A stretch of 64,000 bases of DNA. It comes from Magicicada septendecula (lineage: Eukaryota > Arthropoda > Insecta > Hemiptera > Cicadidae). The stretch spans positions 22,634,620 to 22,698,619 of the forward strand of contig CM068373.1 in the NCBI GenBank assembly GCA_034769895.1, given 5' to 3'. Under the pieces are notes generated by a model. It ran no database searches, was not told where the DNA came from, and saw only the letters and a program-made list of their open reading frames with translations. Positions within the stretch are counted from its first letter, which is position 1. Each line of letters starts with the position of its first letter. Positions 45,509-56,560 of the stretch are shown here, piece by piece. A program made the translations under genes and the position numbers.

Positions 45509-48500
45509 CTAGGTTTTATATCTTTCTCGTAGTCTTCCTTCTGTATCTTGACACGAAAAACATTTTTTTATTTGAGACAAATGACTTCTGCGAACGTAAT
45601 TTTCTGTATTGGGTTCATACAGAGCTACAGTAACTGGGGTGATGAACTTACGAATTTGGTAGGGGCCACACCATCGATAAGATAGTTTCGAAGTGATCTT
45701 ATCAACTGCTTTACTCATAGGATGAGTTTTATACATGACTAAATCACCTATTTTATACTTTATTAGCTTATTATTATTCTCATGATACTTCCTTGATTTC
45801 TGTAAATTAGCTCTCAGATTTGCACGAGCTTCGTTCCATATTTTTCGTATGTTATTTCCATTCACGTCGCGGGGTAATAACTCATTGATTTTCCACTTTG
45901 TGGTTAAAGGATGGTTGGGTTTGTACTTGTACAGTAAATCAAATGGTGTTGATTTATAACCTTCATGATACGCTGAATTGAATGCAAATTGTATCCACGA
46001 AATATTTTGATCCCAGGTTGTCTGGTCTTTAGCATGATAAGATATTAGTGCTGATTTTAAGTTACGCAAGTATCTTTCTGCTATATTTCCTTGCGGTCTG
46101 TACTCGGTCACGGTAATATGATTTATACCTAATTTAAAACACATGTCATTAAATTCTTTCGACTTAAACTGGGGTCCATTGTCAGATATTAAGCTTAAAG
46201 GAGTGCCATAGTCTTTAAATAGTTGTTCTTGTAGAATTTTAATTGTCGTAGATGCTAATGCACGACGCATAGGATACATCCACACGAATTTAGTGAATGA
46301 GTCTACACAAATTAACAGCATAGTATTTCCGGATTTAGAGCGGGGATAAGGTCCAGAATAGTCGATGTATATTTTCGAGAAGGGAGTGGTAGGTATTTCG
46401 GAGATTAATTTTCCGACTTGACTGGTTCTTGCTGGTTTGCTCAGCGCACAAATTTCGCATTCTTTCACGAACTTTTTTATTTCACTATTCATGTTTTCCC
46501 AGTGGTACTCCTTGCGAATACGATGTATCGTTTTCCTAATTCCCATATGAGCTCCAATTGTAGATGAATGATAGTACTCCATTAACATGGGTTTGATTAT
46601 TTCCGGGGCGATTATTCTTAGTAATTTTCCGTTTGCCTTCTTAAAACAAAGTACTCTTTTACTCAAGATATATTTGTCAGAGTTATTTCCTTTTTCTATT
46701 TGTTCGATTATTTTACACAATTTCGGATCTTGTTGTTGGTGATATGCTATATCCTTAAATGCAAGGGGAAAATTAGTAATTAGTGTATTAACGATAGTTG
46801 TTTCAATATTGTCTTCTCCAGATCTTGTATTGGGTAGTTGGAACATGCGGGATAGAGTATCGGCCACTACATTTTGAGTTCCACGAATATGTTGCACTTT
46901 GAACTTGTAGCAATTTAATCTTAACACCCATCGTCCGATACGACCTAATTGCTTTGGGTGATTTAATAACCATGATAAAGCTTGATTATCGGTTTCTAGT
47001 AGAAATTCTTTGTGTTCCAAAAATGGTTTGAATTTATCAAAAGCAAATACTACGGCTAAACATTCAAGTTCATAGGCTGAGAACTTCCTTTCTTGCTCGG
47101 TCAGTGTCCGGGATGCATAACTGATCGGGAGTCTAGTATTATTTATTTCCTGGTATATTACGGCTCCTAATGCTACACTTGAACTATCGGTCTGTACGAT
47201 AAATGGTTTACTGAAATCCGCTAACTGCAATACAGGTGGGGATATAATGCTTTCTCTAAGTGTTTCAAACGCTTCTTGATGTTGAGTAGTCCACTCGAAT
47301 TTCGTTCCTTTCTTTCTTAAGGCATTCAATGGGGCTGCTATATCTGCTAAGTGGGGTATATACTTATGAAAATAATTAATCATACCTAAAAATCTAGCTA
47401 TACCTTTGACTTCTCTGGGAGGTAAAAATTCTCGGATTGCGCGTGTACGTTCGGGATCGATGGTAACCTTACCTTCGGCTGATACTATGTGACCTAAAAA
47501 TGAGAATTGTTTCACTGCGAAATTAACTTTACTAGGGTTTACGGTCAGTCCGGCTTTCTTTAACCGGGATAATACTTCACGCAAGTGATCAATATGTTGA
47601 TCCATTGACTCACTATATATTACTATATCGTCGAGATAATGATATACAAATTTAAATTTAACATCATGGAAAATTTTTTCTAACAGTCGACTGCATACTG
47701 AACTTCCTTGTGATATACCGAATGGTACTCTCGTAAATTGATATAGATTAAATGGGACAGTAAAAGCAGTTAAATGTTTTGATTCCTCAGCTAGTGGAAT
47801 TTGATGGAATGCTTGGTTAAGATCCATTATGGTGAAGATTTTCGCTTTTGTAAAATAGTGAAACGCACTGTGTATGTCTGGCAGTGGTATCGATTCAAAT
47901 TCTATACTCTTATTTAGTTGTCTATAATCCACGACTAGTCTATGTTTGTCAGTTCCTTTTGGTACTAGGAATGCAGGCGATGAATATGGAGACGTTGATG
48001 GTTCAATGACGTGCTGATCAAGGAGTTTGTTAATGTGGTTTCTCATGATTTCCATCTTGGGCGGAGATAGTTTGTATGGGTGGAGTCGTATTACTTTGTT
48101 GTCATTAAGATTTATTTTATATTCTATTAAATGAGTTAATCCTAACTTGGGGGTGAGTACAGCAGAAAAATCTTTTATTAACTTTTGGATTCTTAGTCTC
48201 TCATTTCCTTTTAAATGACTTAGACTCGATTCATTAGGCTCTGAATGAATATTTGCGGTTTCACTAACAGTGTCGTTACTTAATTCGGAGTCGAACTGAT
48301 ATTTTTGAGTACGATCAAATCTGAAAAAATATTGTTTTGCATATATATCAAGGATTAAAGCAGTTTTTCTTATAAAATCCGCGCCTAATATTAAGTTCTG
48401 TCCTAACTCTTCAGCTACTAGTAGGGGAATGTACCAAGTAAAATTCTGAATTTTTAATTTCACCGTAATACTGTGAGATATTTTTAGGTTTTGTTTATTT

Positions 48501-48828
48501 GCGGTGGTACACTTTATGTTCACCATTTGGCTACGTTTAATCAGTTTATGATTAGCTAATAAGGTGGCTAACTGTTTACTAATTATACTACGGGTAGATC
48601 CTGAATCAATTAAACCAAGGGTTTTCGTTGCTCCAAGGTCTATCTGTACATAGGGTAGTTGGCATATACTTGTTTTACATGCACCAATAGAGTTGCACTT
48701 CTCGATAAATTTTGTTAAATAAGGATCTCTGCGTTTATTTTTACTCATCTTTATTTGACGCTTAGTATTGTTGTTACCTTTCCTTCTGGTGCTTCGGAAG
48801 ACGTAGGATTTTCGGTCTTCCAGCTTCA
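45509..48828 (-). CDS. pol: Gypsy Pol polyprotein (protease-RT-RNase H-integrase), intact
   Basis: This intact frame of about 1106 codons encodes the enzymes for reverse transcription and integration. Numbered from the first codon at 48829, the protease active site is LIDSG at 73-77. The RT has VDYRQLNKS near 300-308 and the catalytic YLDD at 398-401. RNase H follows with aspartate 548 (QTDSS), glutamate 587 and aspartate 614 (ETDNQ). The integrase zinc finger is H754, H761, C791 and C794, and the catalytic triad is D823 (YIDYSGP), D883 (SDNGPQF) and E918. No in-frame ATG is needed: the frame opens at the gag stop in the -1 phase and is most likely made as a Gag-Pol fusion by frameshifting. 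There is no chromodomain that I recognise and no env. All catalytic residues are present. Confidence 0.96.
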
Positions 48829-48838
48829 CATGTTTTTT
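48796..48838 (-). promoter_or_regulatory. Putative -1 ribosomal frameshift signal, gag/pol
   Basis: On the minus strand, gag ends TCA AAA AAC ATG TGA. The heptamer A_AAA_AAC (48838-48832) is in the correct phase for a tandem -1 slip, which would carry ribosomes into pol two codons before the gag stop. Ten bases downstream, GGAAGAC (48821-48815) can pair perfectly with GTCTTCC (48802-48796) across a 12-nt loop, giving a 7-bp hairpin. A_AAA_AAC plus a downstream structure is a known retroviral and retrotransposon frameshift design. Use in this element is inferred, not shown. Confidence 0.8.
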
Positions 48839-50373
48839 GATTGGTCGGTTTTCTGTAGATAACGCTTTTGTTTACATAACTTGCTAATATGTCCGGCCTT
48901 TCCACAGTTATAACATCTTCTTTCCTCACTTACTTCGCTCGTAGGTTGTCGGGATTTTGGTTTAGAGTATGAAACATGGGGATAGTTTTGGGTTTTATGT
49001 GTACTTACGAATCGCTTATCGCGGTAGTTTCGGGTATCATTTCCAATAGGTCTAGTTTGGAATGAATTTCTTTGTTGACTATGGGACATAGAAACACTTC
49101 TATTCTGGTCAGAATACCAGACGTCGGACGAATGTATACAACATAGTTCTAGTTCCGTAAAAGTTGTAGGTGGCTTCACGAGTGCTAGTCGAGATCGCTC
49201 CTCGGGGGATAGTCTTACTATGATATTGTCTACTAACTGTTGTTCGCTCCATTTAACTTGTAACAATAAAGCAGATTCTCTTACTTCAGAAATATAATGA
49301 GCTAGTCTCTCGTATGTACCTTGTGCACGAAGTACTAAGTTTCGCTTCAATTCTTCGTAGATACCGGTGGGAATGAAATGTCTTATTAGTGTGGTATGAA
49401 GTTCTTCTACCGATTGATTATACCTTAGGGATTCTAACACTCTATCTTTTAATGGACATCTACACTTAGGCAAAATAACTTGCAAAATCTGGTTATCTCT
49501 TAGTTGTTGCAGTTCCTTTAATTCTAAGATATGTTTGATAAAATTAAGGAGCTTTGTAATATTCAGCCCATCAGTGATTTGTATATTGGACAAAATACTT
49601 TCTACAGGGTGGGTTATTTTTCCATAGAGCTCGGGAGTTAAATTTATTTGGCTCATCATTCTAGGATTTTCCGCAGGTTGATTAGTCCGCGAATGAGAAG
49701 GTAATTCGTAGGTATGGGTCATATTTTCTAGTTCATTAGGGAGTGACGTAACATTTACTGCTTGAATATTTACTTGACTACCACTTAACCGTTCCTTGAA
49801 TGGATCTATATTGGATTCCTGCAGAATCTGAATTTTTGCAGTACCGTTTGGTTGTTCTTGAGTCGGCGATTGGGTAGGTGAAATATTTAATTTCGTCATT
49901 GCTTCTTCGATTTCGTCTAATCTAAACAATTCGGATCGTCTACGTAATTCGCGTATTATCTCAGGTAATTGTTTTAATGCTTCCTCGGCGAATTTTTTTA
50001 CATCAGGAGGGATATCTTTATCACCGGGCCAGGTCAACAGATTGGTGATACGACGGTATAGATGCTCAATTCTTTGGGTGGTGCGTAATATTACTGCGGG
50101 GGATTTTTCATCACGCAGGGTTTGTGCGTACGAAGTTAGTTCTGTATACTTACGATAACACGTTTCTTTTTCGCTATTGAAATCTAAAACACTCAAACGA
50201 CTTAATAATGAAGGTTTGTCCGGTTTATTTTCGCGTAACGTCTTGCGAAGTTCCGCGACAGTTACATTAGAGTAGGGGAGACCATGCCATAATGCCTCAT
50301 ATGTTAATTCGTCTTTCAACAAGAAATCGGGGTTAAATTGAGTCATTTTTGATAATAACCACTTTAAACACAC
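48826..50373 (-). CDS. gag: Gypsy Gag protein, intact
   Basis: This 515-codon frame encodes the structural protein that forms the cytoplasmic particle and binds RNA. The C-terminal part carries one CCHC zinc knuckle, CYNCGKAGHISKLC, about 25 residues before the stop. The N-terminal two thirds are helical and charged, with a capsid-like stretch (NPDFLLKDELTYEALWHGLP at the start and LRDNQILQVILPKC in the middle). Two starts are possible: ATG at 50373, or the tenth codon at 50346 (MTQFNPDF), which begins the more gag-like sequence. The gag stop lies just after the A_AAA_AAC heptamer. No frame damage is seen. Confidence 0.93.
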   Translation of the reverse strand: MCLKWLLSKMTQFNPDFLLKDELTYEALWHGLPYSNVTVAELRKTLRENKPDKPSLLSRLSVLDFNSEKETCYRKYTELTSYAQTLRDEKSPAVILRTTQRIEHLYRRITNLLTWPGDKDIPPDVKKFAEEALKQLPEIIRELRRRSELFRLDEIEEAMTKLNISPTQSPTQEQPNGTAKIQILQESNIDPFKERLSGSQVNIQAVNVTSLPNELENMTHTYELPSHSRTNQPAENPRMMSQINLTPELYGKITHPVESILSNIQITDGLNITKLLNFIKHILELKELQQLRDNQILQVILPKCRCPLKDRVLESLRYNQSVEELHTTLIRHFIPTGIYEELKRNLVLRAQGTYERLAHYISEVRESALLLQVKWSEQQLVDNIIVRLSPEERSRLALVKPPTTFTELELCCIHSSDVWYSDQNRSVSMSHSQQRNSFQTRPIGNDTRNYRDKRFVSTHKTQNYPHVSYSKPKSRQPTSEVSEERRCYNCGKAGHISKLCKQKRYLQKTDQSKNM

Positions 50374-51113
50374 GACGTATTACGAACGACAAATCTTATG
50401 TCACTTACTTTACTTCGTTTTCTCAATGTTTAAAAATAGATAACATTAATTCATTTAAACACATACACATATATCTTATTTCATATTAAGCTTTGGGATG
50501 TAATCTTATCTTAATTAATCAACATAACTTATTTCACAACAATTAAATTCTCATTATTGACATATATAATTAATCAAAACAAAACGATAATACTATTTTA
50601 GTAGAGAGAAATTTCATATACGGAAAGTTCATTGATTTAACAAACAGCACAAAGAATCAGCTGTTTTGGGGTGTCGTCTAGTTGCGTAGGGTGGTAATTC
50701 AGGACAATACAAAACAGGAAAGAGCGTGTCTAATATGGTTTCGTTTGCTTTAGGGAGGAGGGGTTATGAATGAGATGGGGTGTTTACAAAGGGAGAGTTT
50801 ACATTCCACAACACGTATTTAACATGAACCAACTGGTTTGGAATTGAATAGTTACCAGCTATGACTTGCTTAATACGGCAAACTCGCGATACTAACATTA
50901 TTATAATATAATTAAAATTTTACTCATTTATTTTTTGTTTATTTCTGAGTGAATAAATTTATGTTTGTCCTAGTTATAGTTAACGAATTATAAAATGACA
51001 CAACCACAATTACATAATTATGTTGCAATTTTCTGTACGTGACACTCTGTAAATAAATTTTTGTTTTACCAAGTAAATTACACAATTTTAAATTCAGCAG
51101 AGTCGCGCATTGT
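50374..51113 (-). other. Gypsy 5' leader
   Basis: 740 bp lie between the 5' LTR and gag. A tRNA primer-binding site should directly follow the LTR on the minus strand, where the sequence reads ACAATGCGCGACTCTGCTGA. I could not match this to a particular tRNA with confidence. Small open frames here are not conserved features. Confidence 0.6.
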
Positions 51114-52417
51114 TGTGCCGCCCCTTGGTAAGACAACACAAAAATCGGGAACTAGTTTAATTATTTACCAGTAAACTAAACCAGGTGCCGTTGTTAGTAA
51201 AACTCTTACTAACCAATTACAAAACAAGTGTGATATAGGAAACTGACAAGGTTTGCATAAACTTATTCACTCACTAGGTATCAGCTAAAACATCTCTTTA
51301 TTGCTATTGAAATATTACTCAAACATTATTCCTGATTTTAAAGAAAGTTATTTTAGTAAATAGCGCTTTTACTGATTCAAAGATCTTAATTATATTATTC
51401 TTGTTATATCAAAATTTATTCATATAACTGTTAGTTTTAATACCACGGATCCGGGTCTCAATTTTCTCAAAATTATTAATTTATCAATATATACATTACG
51501 GTTACTATTACTCCTTACAAAATTACAAAATATACAAATCTGATAATTTGTTCATTACATTGCGAAAGTTCTTTAAAGTTCTTTGTTACTTCTTATTAAG
51601 AGGAAATTTACAAAAGTTGTGGTTTGATATCACCTGAGGTTGTTGTTGTATTCTTGGGACATCTCCGTCTTCTACGGGTTGAGTACGTTGTTCTTGGTGT
51701 ATCTACATCGGGTTGATTTTTATTTTACTTGAAGGTCTCGAAGATAGGTTGTTTACTTGAAGTTCCAAATGTTGTAATTTCACTTTTCTTAGTGCAGATT
51801 CTTGTAGTTCACATTTTCTTTATTCTAATTACAGTTATAGTTCTCACTTTTTAGTACTACAGTCTAGTAGTTAACTATGTTACACTTACATTTGATTTTG
51901 TTTTTAAGAGATGTGTTGGCTACCTTTTTCTATTTTATTTATATATTTTCTCACAAACTCTAGACACTACATTATTCACAATCACAAGATTTCACGCTGG
52001 ATATACTTCTAGAGAACTTACACATACTTATATGTGTACAACACCAAAACTCACGTCTACTCATTGCGACGTTCTACGGCCGAATGCGCGTACGGTTTAG
52101 GGGAGAGGGCGTATTTACGCGCTAAGAAAATAGTTCGTACTTTTCCTATTATTATTTATTCATTAATTAGAAGATAAATACTTTATGTTTATTTTATTAT
52201 GACTTAGGGATTTCTTTATTTCTCTAGTCGCATTTCTTAATTATTTAAGTAATTATTATTATTATTCACTACTTAATACTTTTCTTGGCGTGTTGGTACT
52301 GGAAGGTTTCAAGTTGATACAGGAATCTGGGTATAGGTAAGGGTGTATGATACTCTTACTTATTAAAATTAAAAATTTTAATCTGTGCGATTTTTTGATA
52401 CATTTAAAATCGTCACA
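51114..52417 (-). repeat. Gypsy family A 5' LTR, 1304 bp
   Basis: It is nearly identical to the 3' LTR. Visible differences are C to G at about 51185 (CCAGCTG versus CCAGGTG), T to C at about 51271, the missing 15 bp, and the extra AT near 52185. It should carry the promoter that drives gag and pol. Confidence 0.95.
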
Positions 52418-52421
52418 AGCG
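52418..52421. repeat. Target duplication AGCG, right copy
   Basis: It matches 43632-43635. Confidence 0.9.
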
Positions 52422-52906
52422 ATACGTGCAGTGTTGCCGCTATTTGCACAACACTCCATTCAAATTCAACCAACTTTACTCGCGTGGCAGTGCCGTGAAC
52501 TTACCACGGCACTTCGTCGTATGGCCCTCCTGAGTGCCGACTGTGTTTTGTATAAAGAATTGAGAAAAAAATTACATATTATATATCTACAGAATCGTTC
52601 TACACAAAATATACTTTGAAATGGTATAACATCCAACGTTATTGACAGTCACGATAAATTTTAATCGTTTAGGCAAAATCAGTATAAAATAAATATTCCT
52701 TATGGGAAATTAACTTTTTAAATTAAATTATAAAAAATTATTTTTTAGCGGAAATCACATTGGCCTAGGTTTATTAGTAATAGCATGTTAGTGAAGTTTT
52801 ATTTTATTTATGACGTTCTTATATTAAAAACGTAAATTTAAACAGTTATCCCATGTTAAAAGCGTACTCTACCGCGAGCGCCTGGCTGGCCAACCTTGGC
52901 GTCCTC

Positions 52907-53430
52907 TTAACAAAACTTTTTATTAAACCGAGCTTAATGTGTAGTGGCGGAAGATAAACTTTTTCAGGTTTTACTAGTGTTTGACTTACAACATTCTTCT
53001 CTCGTGCCTCCCTTTTTGGCCACTGTTTTTTTATATAACGATTCTTCCTATAAGAAGCAACAGAATTTAGTGTACCCAAGTTGCAATCCAAGTAAAAGTG
53101 CTATCACTTTTAGATCTCCACAAATATGCCATGTATATTTCTCATACTGAATCCTGCTCAATACAAGTTTCATGTTTTTGTATGACTCCTTCATCTGAGC
53201 AGCATAAGCTAAAGGTATTGATGGGTATTTCCTTCATGTGAGCAGCATAAGCTAAAGGTATTGATGGGTATTTATTTCCAGAGTGAAGTAGGACTGCTTT
53301 CAAACTAAGCTTTGAAGAGTCTATAAATAGACGCTATTCTTCAGGATGGCGGATATGTCCCAAAGCTCCCACTAAAGAATCCACGTCATTGCAGTACACT
53401 TAAGTCCTCATACTGGGAGAAGAAATGTAA
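52907..53430 (-). pseudogene. LPPLHIKLGL/ADYCW-family gene, N-terminal part
   Basis: On the minus strand from about 53430, frames give FFSQYED-like, VYCNDVDSLVGALGHIRHPE, an in-frame TAG where relatives have tryptophan, then RLFIDSSKLSLKAVLL and GNKYPSIPLAYAAHMKE. A 43-bp tandem duplication (53188-53273) then shifts the frame. Next come IQYEKYTWHICGDLKVIALL, GYTKFCCFL and a deletion of part of the following block. KNRYIKKQWPKREAR and LPPLHIKLGLIKSFV follow, up to the TTAA at 52907. Stop, deletion and duplication show that this copy was dead independently of the insertion. Function of the family is unknown. Confidence 0.85.
53188..53273. repeat. 43-bp tandem duplication inside the pseudogene
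   Basis: The block starting CCTTCATSTGAGCAGCATAA is present at 53188-53230 and 53231-53273 with one difference. As 43 is not a multiple of three, it breaks the frame. Confidence 0.93.
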
Positions 53431-55610
53431 ATAGAAAAAATAGGAGAGATGAATCATACATTCTTGTTTGTTTTGATTAGTGTGTAAGTAACAATACTGT
53501 AAGTAACAATAATAAATAAATAATGATGACTATTCACTAACCCAAACAATTATATTTGACTTATCAATTTAGTTGCTGCAATAAATAAACCAAAGCTATT
53601 TAGTTGATATTATTTAAGTTTACAAAATTTTATCCATATGGAGTTCATGCACGGTACTTACTGAAAAATAAAAAGGGCAGATACAAATAAACTGAGGCTG
53701 ACAGAGAAAATCTGACTATATATTCAGAATCAGCACCCAAAAGTACTTAAAAATTATCAAAAATTTAGCATTTAACAAAATCATTGTTGATTAGTGTAAT
53801 TATTGTCGTAGCATATTTTTAAAAAACCCTATATTAAGAAAGTGAAATAAACTTGCTTCTTCATATTTTTGACGTTCCGTTAGTCATTTTGCATTTTTCT
53901 ACTCAAAATTCCACTTAATTGGAAAGTATTCAGAAAACCGTTTATATATTTTAGGAAGACTAGATAAAGCTGGACAGATTGTGACATATATTGTAGTTAA
54001 TGTACAATATATTTTCTATGTTCACTGTAGAATAAAATGTAAACACAATCAATTCTAAATCCACAATCACTGTACATATACTTCTTTACTTCATAGGTGT
54101 AAATAACATGCACAGCCTGCATGGAGTTTACTACATACTCTCCAAGTCATCAAGGTTGTTTTAGTTAGCATCTGGTCAAACTAGATGGCGTTTGCAAATT
54201 CTTAAACTACACGTTTCATCTAAAATTTTCTCCAAACTGCCGTAAGCTTTGTTCATATAAAAACCTATATCAACTGCACTGCGCAGTTCAGTTTTACACA
54301 AACTGAGTGGACATGATGGAGAGTTAAGACAGTAATGTATTGTTAGACCTTGGTGTACTGTTACTGTGTCCAGTGTGTTTGTGTTGTGGATTTATATATT
54401 CATTTAATTTGGTGAATTCTAATGTGTGACGTGTAAATATACGAGAGTCACTGTCCAGGAAAATGATAAAAGTAATTTTGATTTTCTGGTCTTCAATAAT
54501 TTATTCAACTCTTTTAACCTCATCCTCCATTATATGGTACTAATAATATTATTTATAAATGTATATAGTTTTGTTTTGTATAAAAATGTAAATTTTCTTT
54601 ACTGTTGACTTAAGATGAGAGTGTGACAACTATTATTATAATTTTGTATATTCTAAAAGGTTTTGTATAAACGCAAATCCACACTTGAACATGCAACATT
54701 TATATATTTAATGATTGGTGTTTGTTATGTTCTATCGGTTTCAATTTTTAAAGCAAACTGATTATACAACTTGGAATACATATTAGTATAAACGTTACAT
54801 CACATGTCAATTAATACACTTTTTAAACAATACACACACTCTGTATCACAGTGCGTTCCATTTATAGTGAAGTATTATTTTATATTTTTAGAATAATATT
54901 ACAATTTATATTAAAAGTATTCTAAATTTGTGCAAACACAGCTGATATTGTACATTCGTTTTTTGTGCATTAATAAAAAAAAATTTTGAAATTGTTTTTC
55001 TAATTAAAAAAATACTAATATTAATTTGCAGCTCATTTCCTTTCGCGACTTGATAGTAATTTCCTGTCACCCGACGTGACTCAACGATGTTTGGTTGTGT
55101 GCATGTAAAAAATTCTCATTTACAATTTTACATGATTTTAAATATGATTTTCTGTGAAAATTTATATTAATATTTTGTAGAAACTAATGATCTTTATGCT
55201 ACGTGTAAGTTGTATGTACGTTGTAAGTGTGAACTAACTATAAGTGGTTTATTTATTAAACTAGAGAGAACAACTACATACACTACTATATATTTTATTT
55301 TAAGCTTAACAATTTTTAAAATAATTGAATTTGAGTGTAAATTTCGCCTAGGAACATTCCAGTATACTCAAGTATTTCAGAGTCACGCAATGTTTTTATA
55401 GATAATGGATTTATAAGACGTCTGCACACTAAAAAGTTTATCCTTGTCATGAAATTTAATATTAACATTACTTTCGCCCTCCTGAGTTGCCAAGAACGGA
55501 TCACTTTCTTCATAACGTCGTAAACAGTTTTTTCCGCTACTTGAAAATACCTTAAGTCTTGCCAATAAAGTGACTGCCGACAAAACAACTATACAATGTA
55601 AGGAAAGCGA
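53431..55610. other. AT-rich stretch, nothing recognised
   Basis: No coding, RNA or repeat feature could be supported over about 2.2 kb. Confidence 0.5.
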
Positions 55611-55649
55611 AGTGTGTGTGTGTGTGTGGGGGGGGGGGGGCGCGCGCGC
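55611..55649. repeat. (TG)n-(G)n-(CG)n simple repeat
   Basis: About 17 bases of TG are followed by 13 Gs and then about 9 bases of CG. The alternating CG and TG could adopt Z-DNA. Confidence 0.95.
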
Positions 55650-55767
55650 ATGCTTATGCTTTGTATTTATGCACATTGTTGAGATTTTGGTTTGATGGTG
55701 CATTTTTATGAAATGTAAAAAGTATGCAGAGCATTTGTTAAACGTTGCATCTACCTTTGTTTCCACA

Positions 55768-55927
55768 TCTTCTTCTTCTTCTTCTTCTTCTTCTTCTTCT
55801 TCTTCTTCTTCTTCTTCTTCTTCTTCTTCCTCGTCGTCGTCGTCGTCCTCCTCCTCCTCCTCCTCCTCCTCCTCCTCCTCCTCCTCCTCCTCCTCCTCCT
55901 CCTTCTTCTTCTTCTTCTTCTTCTTCT
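55768..55927. repeat. Compound (TTC)n-(GTC)n-(TCC)n-(TTC)n microsatellite
   Basis: About 160 bp of trinucleotide repeats that change type internally. It forms the 3' tail of the LINE remnant on the minus strand. The long poly-E, poly-S and poly-R open frames across it are artefacts. Confidence 0.95.
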
Positions 55928-56560
55928 CAACGCCATTCTTTCTTGTTAGGCTTGCAATTTTTCTTTCCTGTAGACAGCCTGTTGAGTTCCACATACTTTC
56001 TTTCTTCTTTTACACCATCTATGTACTCTTGGCTCGGCCTTTCTCTTCCACTACGCCCTCCTCGATCAGAATGGTCAACCAGTTTGAATAGCGTGGCAAG
56101 TCACAAACAATATTGCTTCTCCTTCTCACAGTGATTCAAATCATGGTGCTTTTTCACCTACTCCCTTTAAGACCTGTTCACTAGGTACTCTTCCCTTCTA
56201 CGCCATTCTTAAAGACCTTCGCCACCACCACACCTTTAAAATTTTGAGGTAGCTGCTCTCCATTTTCGACAATGTCCTCAAAATAAAACTCTATAAATTT
56301 CTTTTCAGTTTCTAGGGACACGTCTATGGACGCTAGAAGAGTCCTTTTCTTAAAAATGCCTGTCATCCTTATGCAATTCTTTTCTTATATTACTATACCT
56401 TCCTCTGATGTAATACAGCTCCCAAAGTATTTAATGGAGTCTAATTTTTACTAGCTTCCTATCACCCAGAAATACCTCAACCTGTCGCACCATCCGTTTT
56501 CCTGTTCTGGAATATTTCCTTCGTTTTCACTTTGTTTATTTTTATTCTGTCTGTTCGTTT
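55928..56560 (-). pseudogene. LINE ORF2 C-terminal remnant with GAA tail
   Basis: From about 56560 down the minus strand: QVEVFLGDRKL-like and LDSIKYFGSCI-like residues, then RIA-GRQAFLRK in frames. Next comes an open run TLLASIDVSLETEKKFIEFY and FEDIVENGEQLP (56360-56240). After frame changes there are RRRSNIVCDLPRYSNWLTIL and EEGVVEEKGRAKS, then ERKIASLTRKNGVE. This is the LINE post-RT order (YLGS, QAFxKK, SLExKKxFIxxY, RRRSNxxGHxLRH, VEGKxGRGR). It ends in the trinucleotide tract at 55927. Numerous stops show it is dead. Confidence 0.75.

Larger units (their letters stand above)
43636..52417 (-). mobile_element. Full-length Ty3/Gypsy retrotransposon (family A), 8782 bp
   Basis: The element is bounded by LTRs at 43636-44952 (3') and 51114-52417 (5'), with TG...CA ends and a 4-bp AGCG duplication. 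It encodes gag (50373-48826) and pol (48828-45509) in overlapping frames. The order protease, RT, RNase H, integrase defines Ty3/Gypsy. There is no env: only about 550 bp lie between pol and the 3' LTR. The LTRs differ at about two substitutions and two indels (15 and 2 bp), so insertion was recent. Both reading frames are intact, so it may be able to transpose. Diverged solo LTRs of the same family make up the array at 14119-19535. Confidence 0.97.
43461..52910. mobile_element. TTAA-site inverted-repeat element (about 656 bp), itself interrupted
   Basis: The sequence between TTAA at 43461-43464 and TTAA at 52907-52910 has inverted ends. The left end is TTAA-GAGGGCGCCAAGGTTGGCC and the right end, as complement, is TTAA-GAGGACGCCAAGGTTGGCC: 18 of 19 bases match. 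Without the Gypsy insertion (43636-52417 plus one AGCG) the element is about 656 bp, with no transposase, so it is non-autonomous. Use of TTAA is typical of the piggyBac superfamily, although the ends do not start with CCC as in classical piggyBac. Removing it with one TTAA leaves the pseudogene reading frame continuous across the site, which strongly supports the boundaries. Confidence 0.85.

Noticed and set aside
55383..56134. Long Glu-rich, Ser-rich and Pro-rich open frames
   Set aside because: They are trinucleotide-tract artefacts next to a LINE remnant; only the LINE part has meaning.
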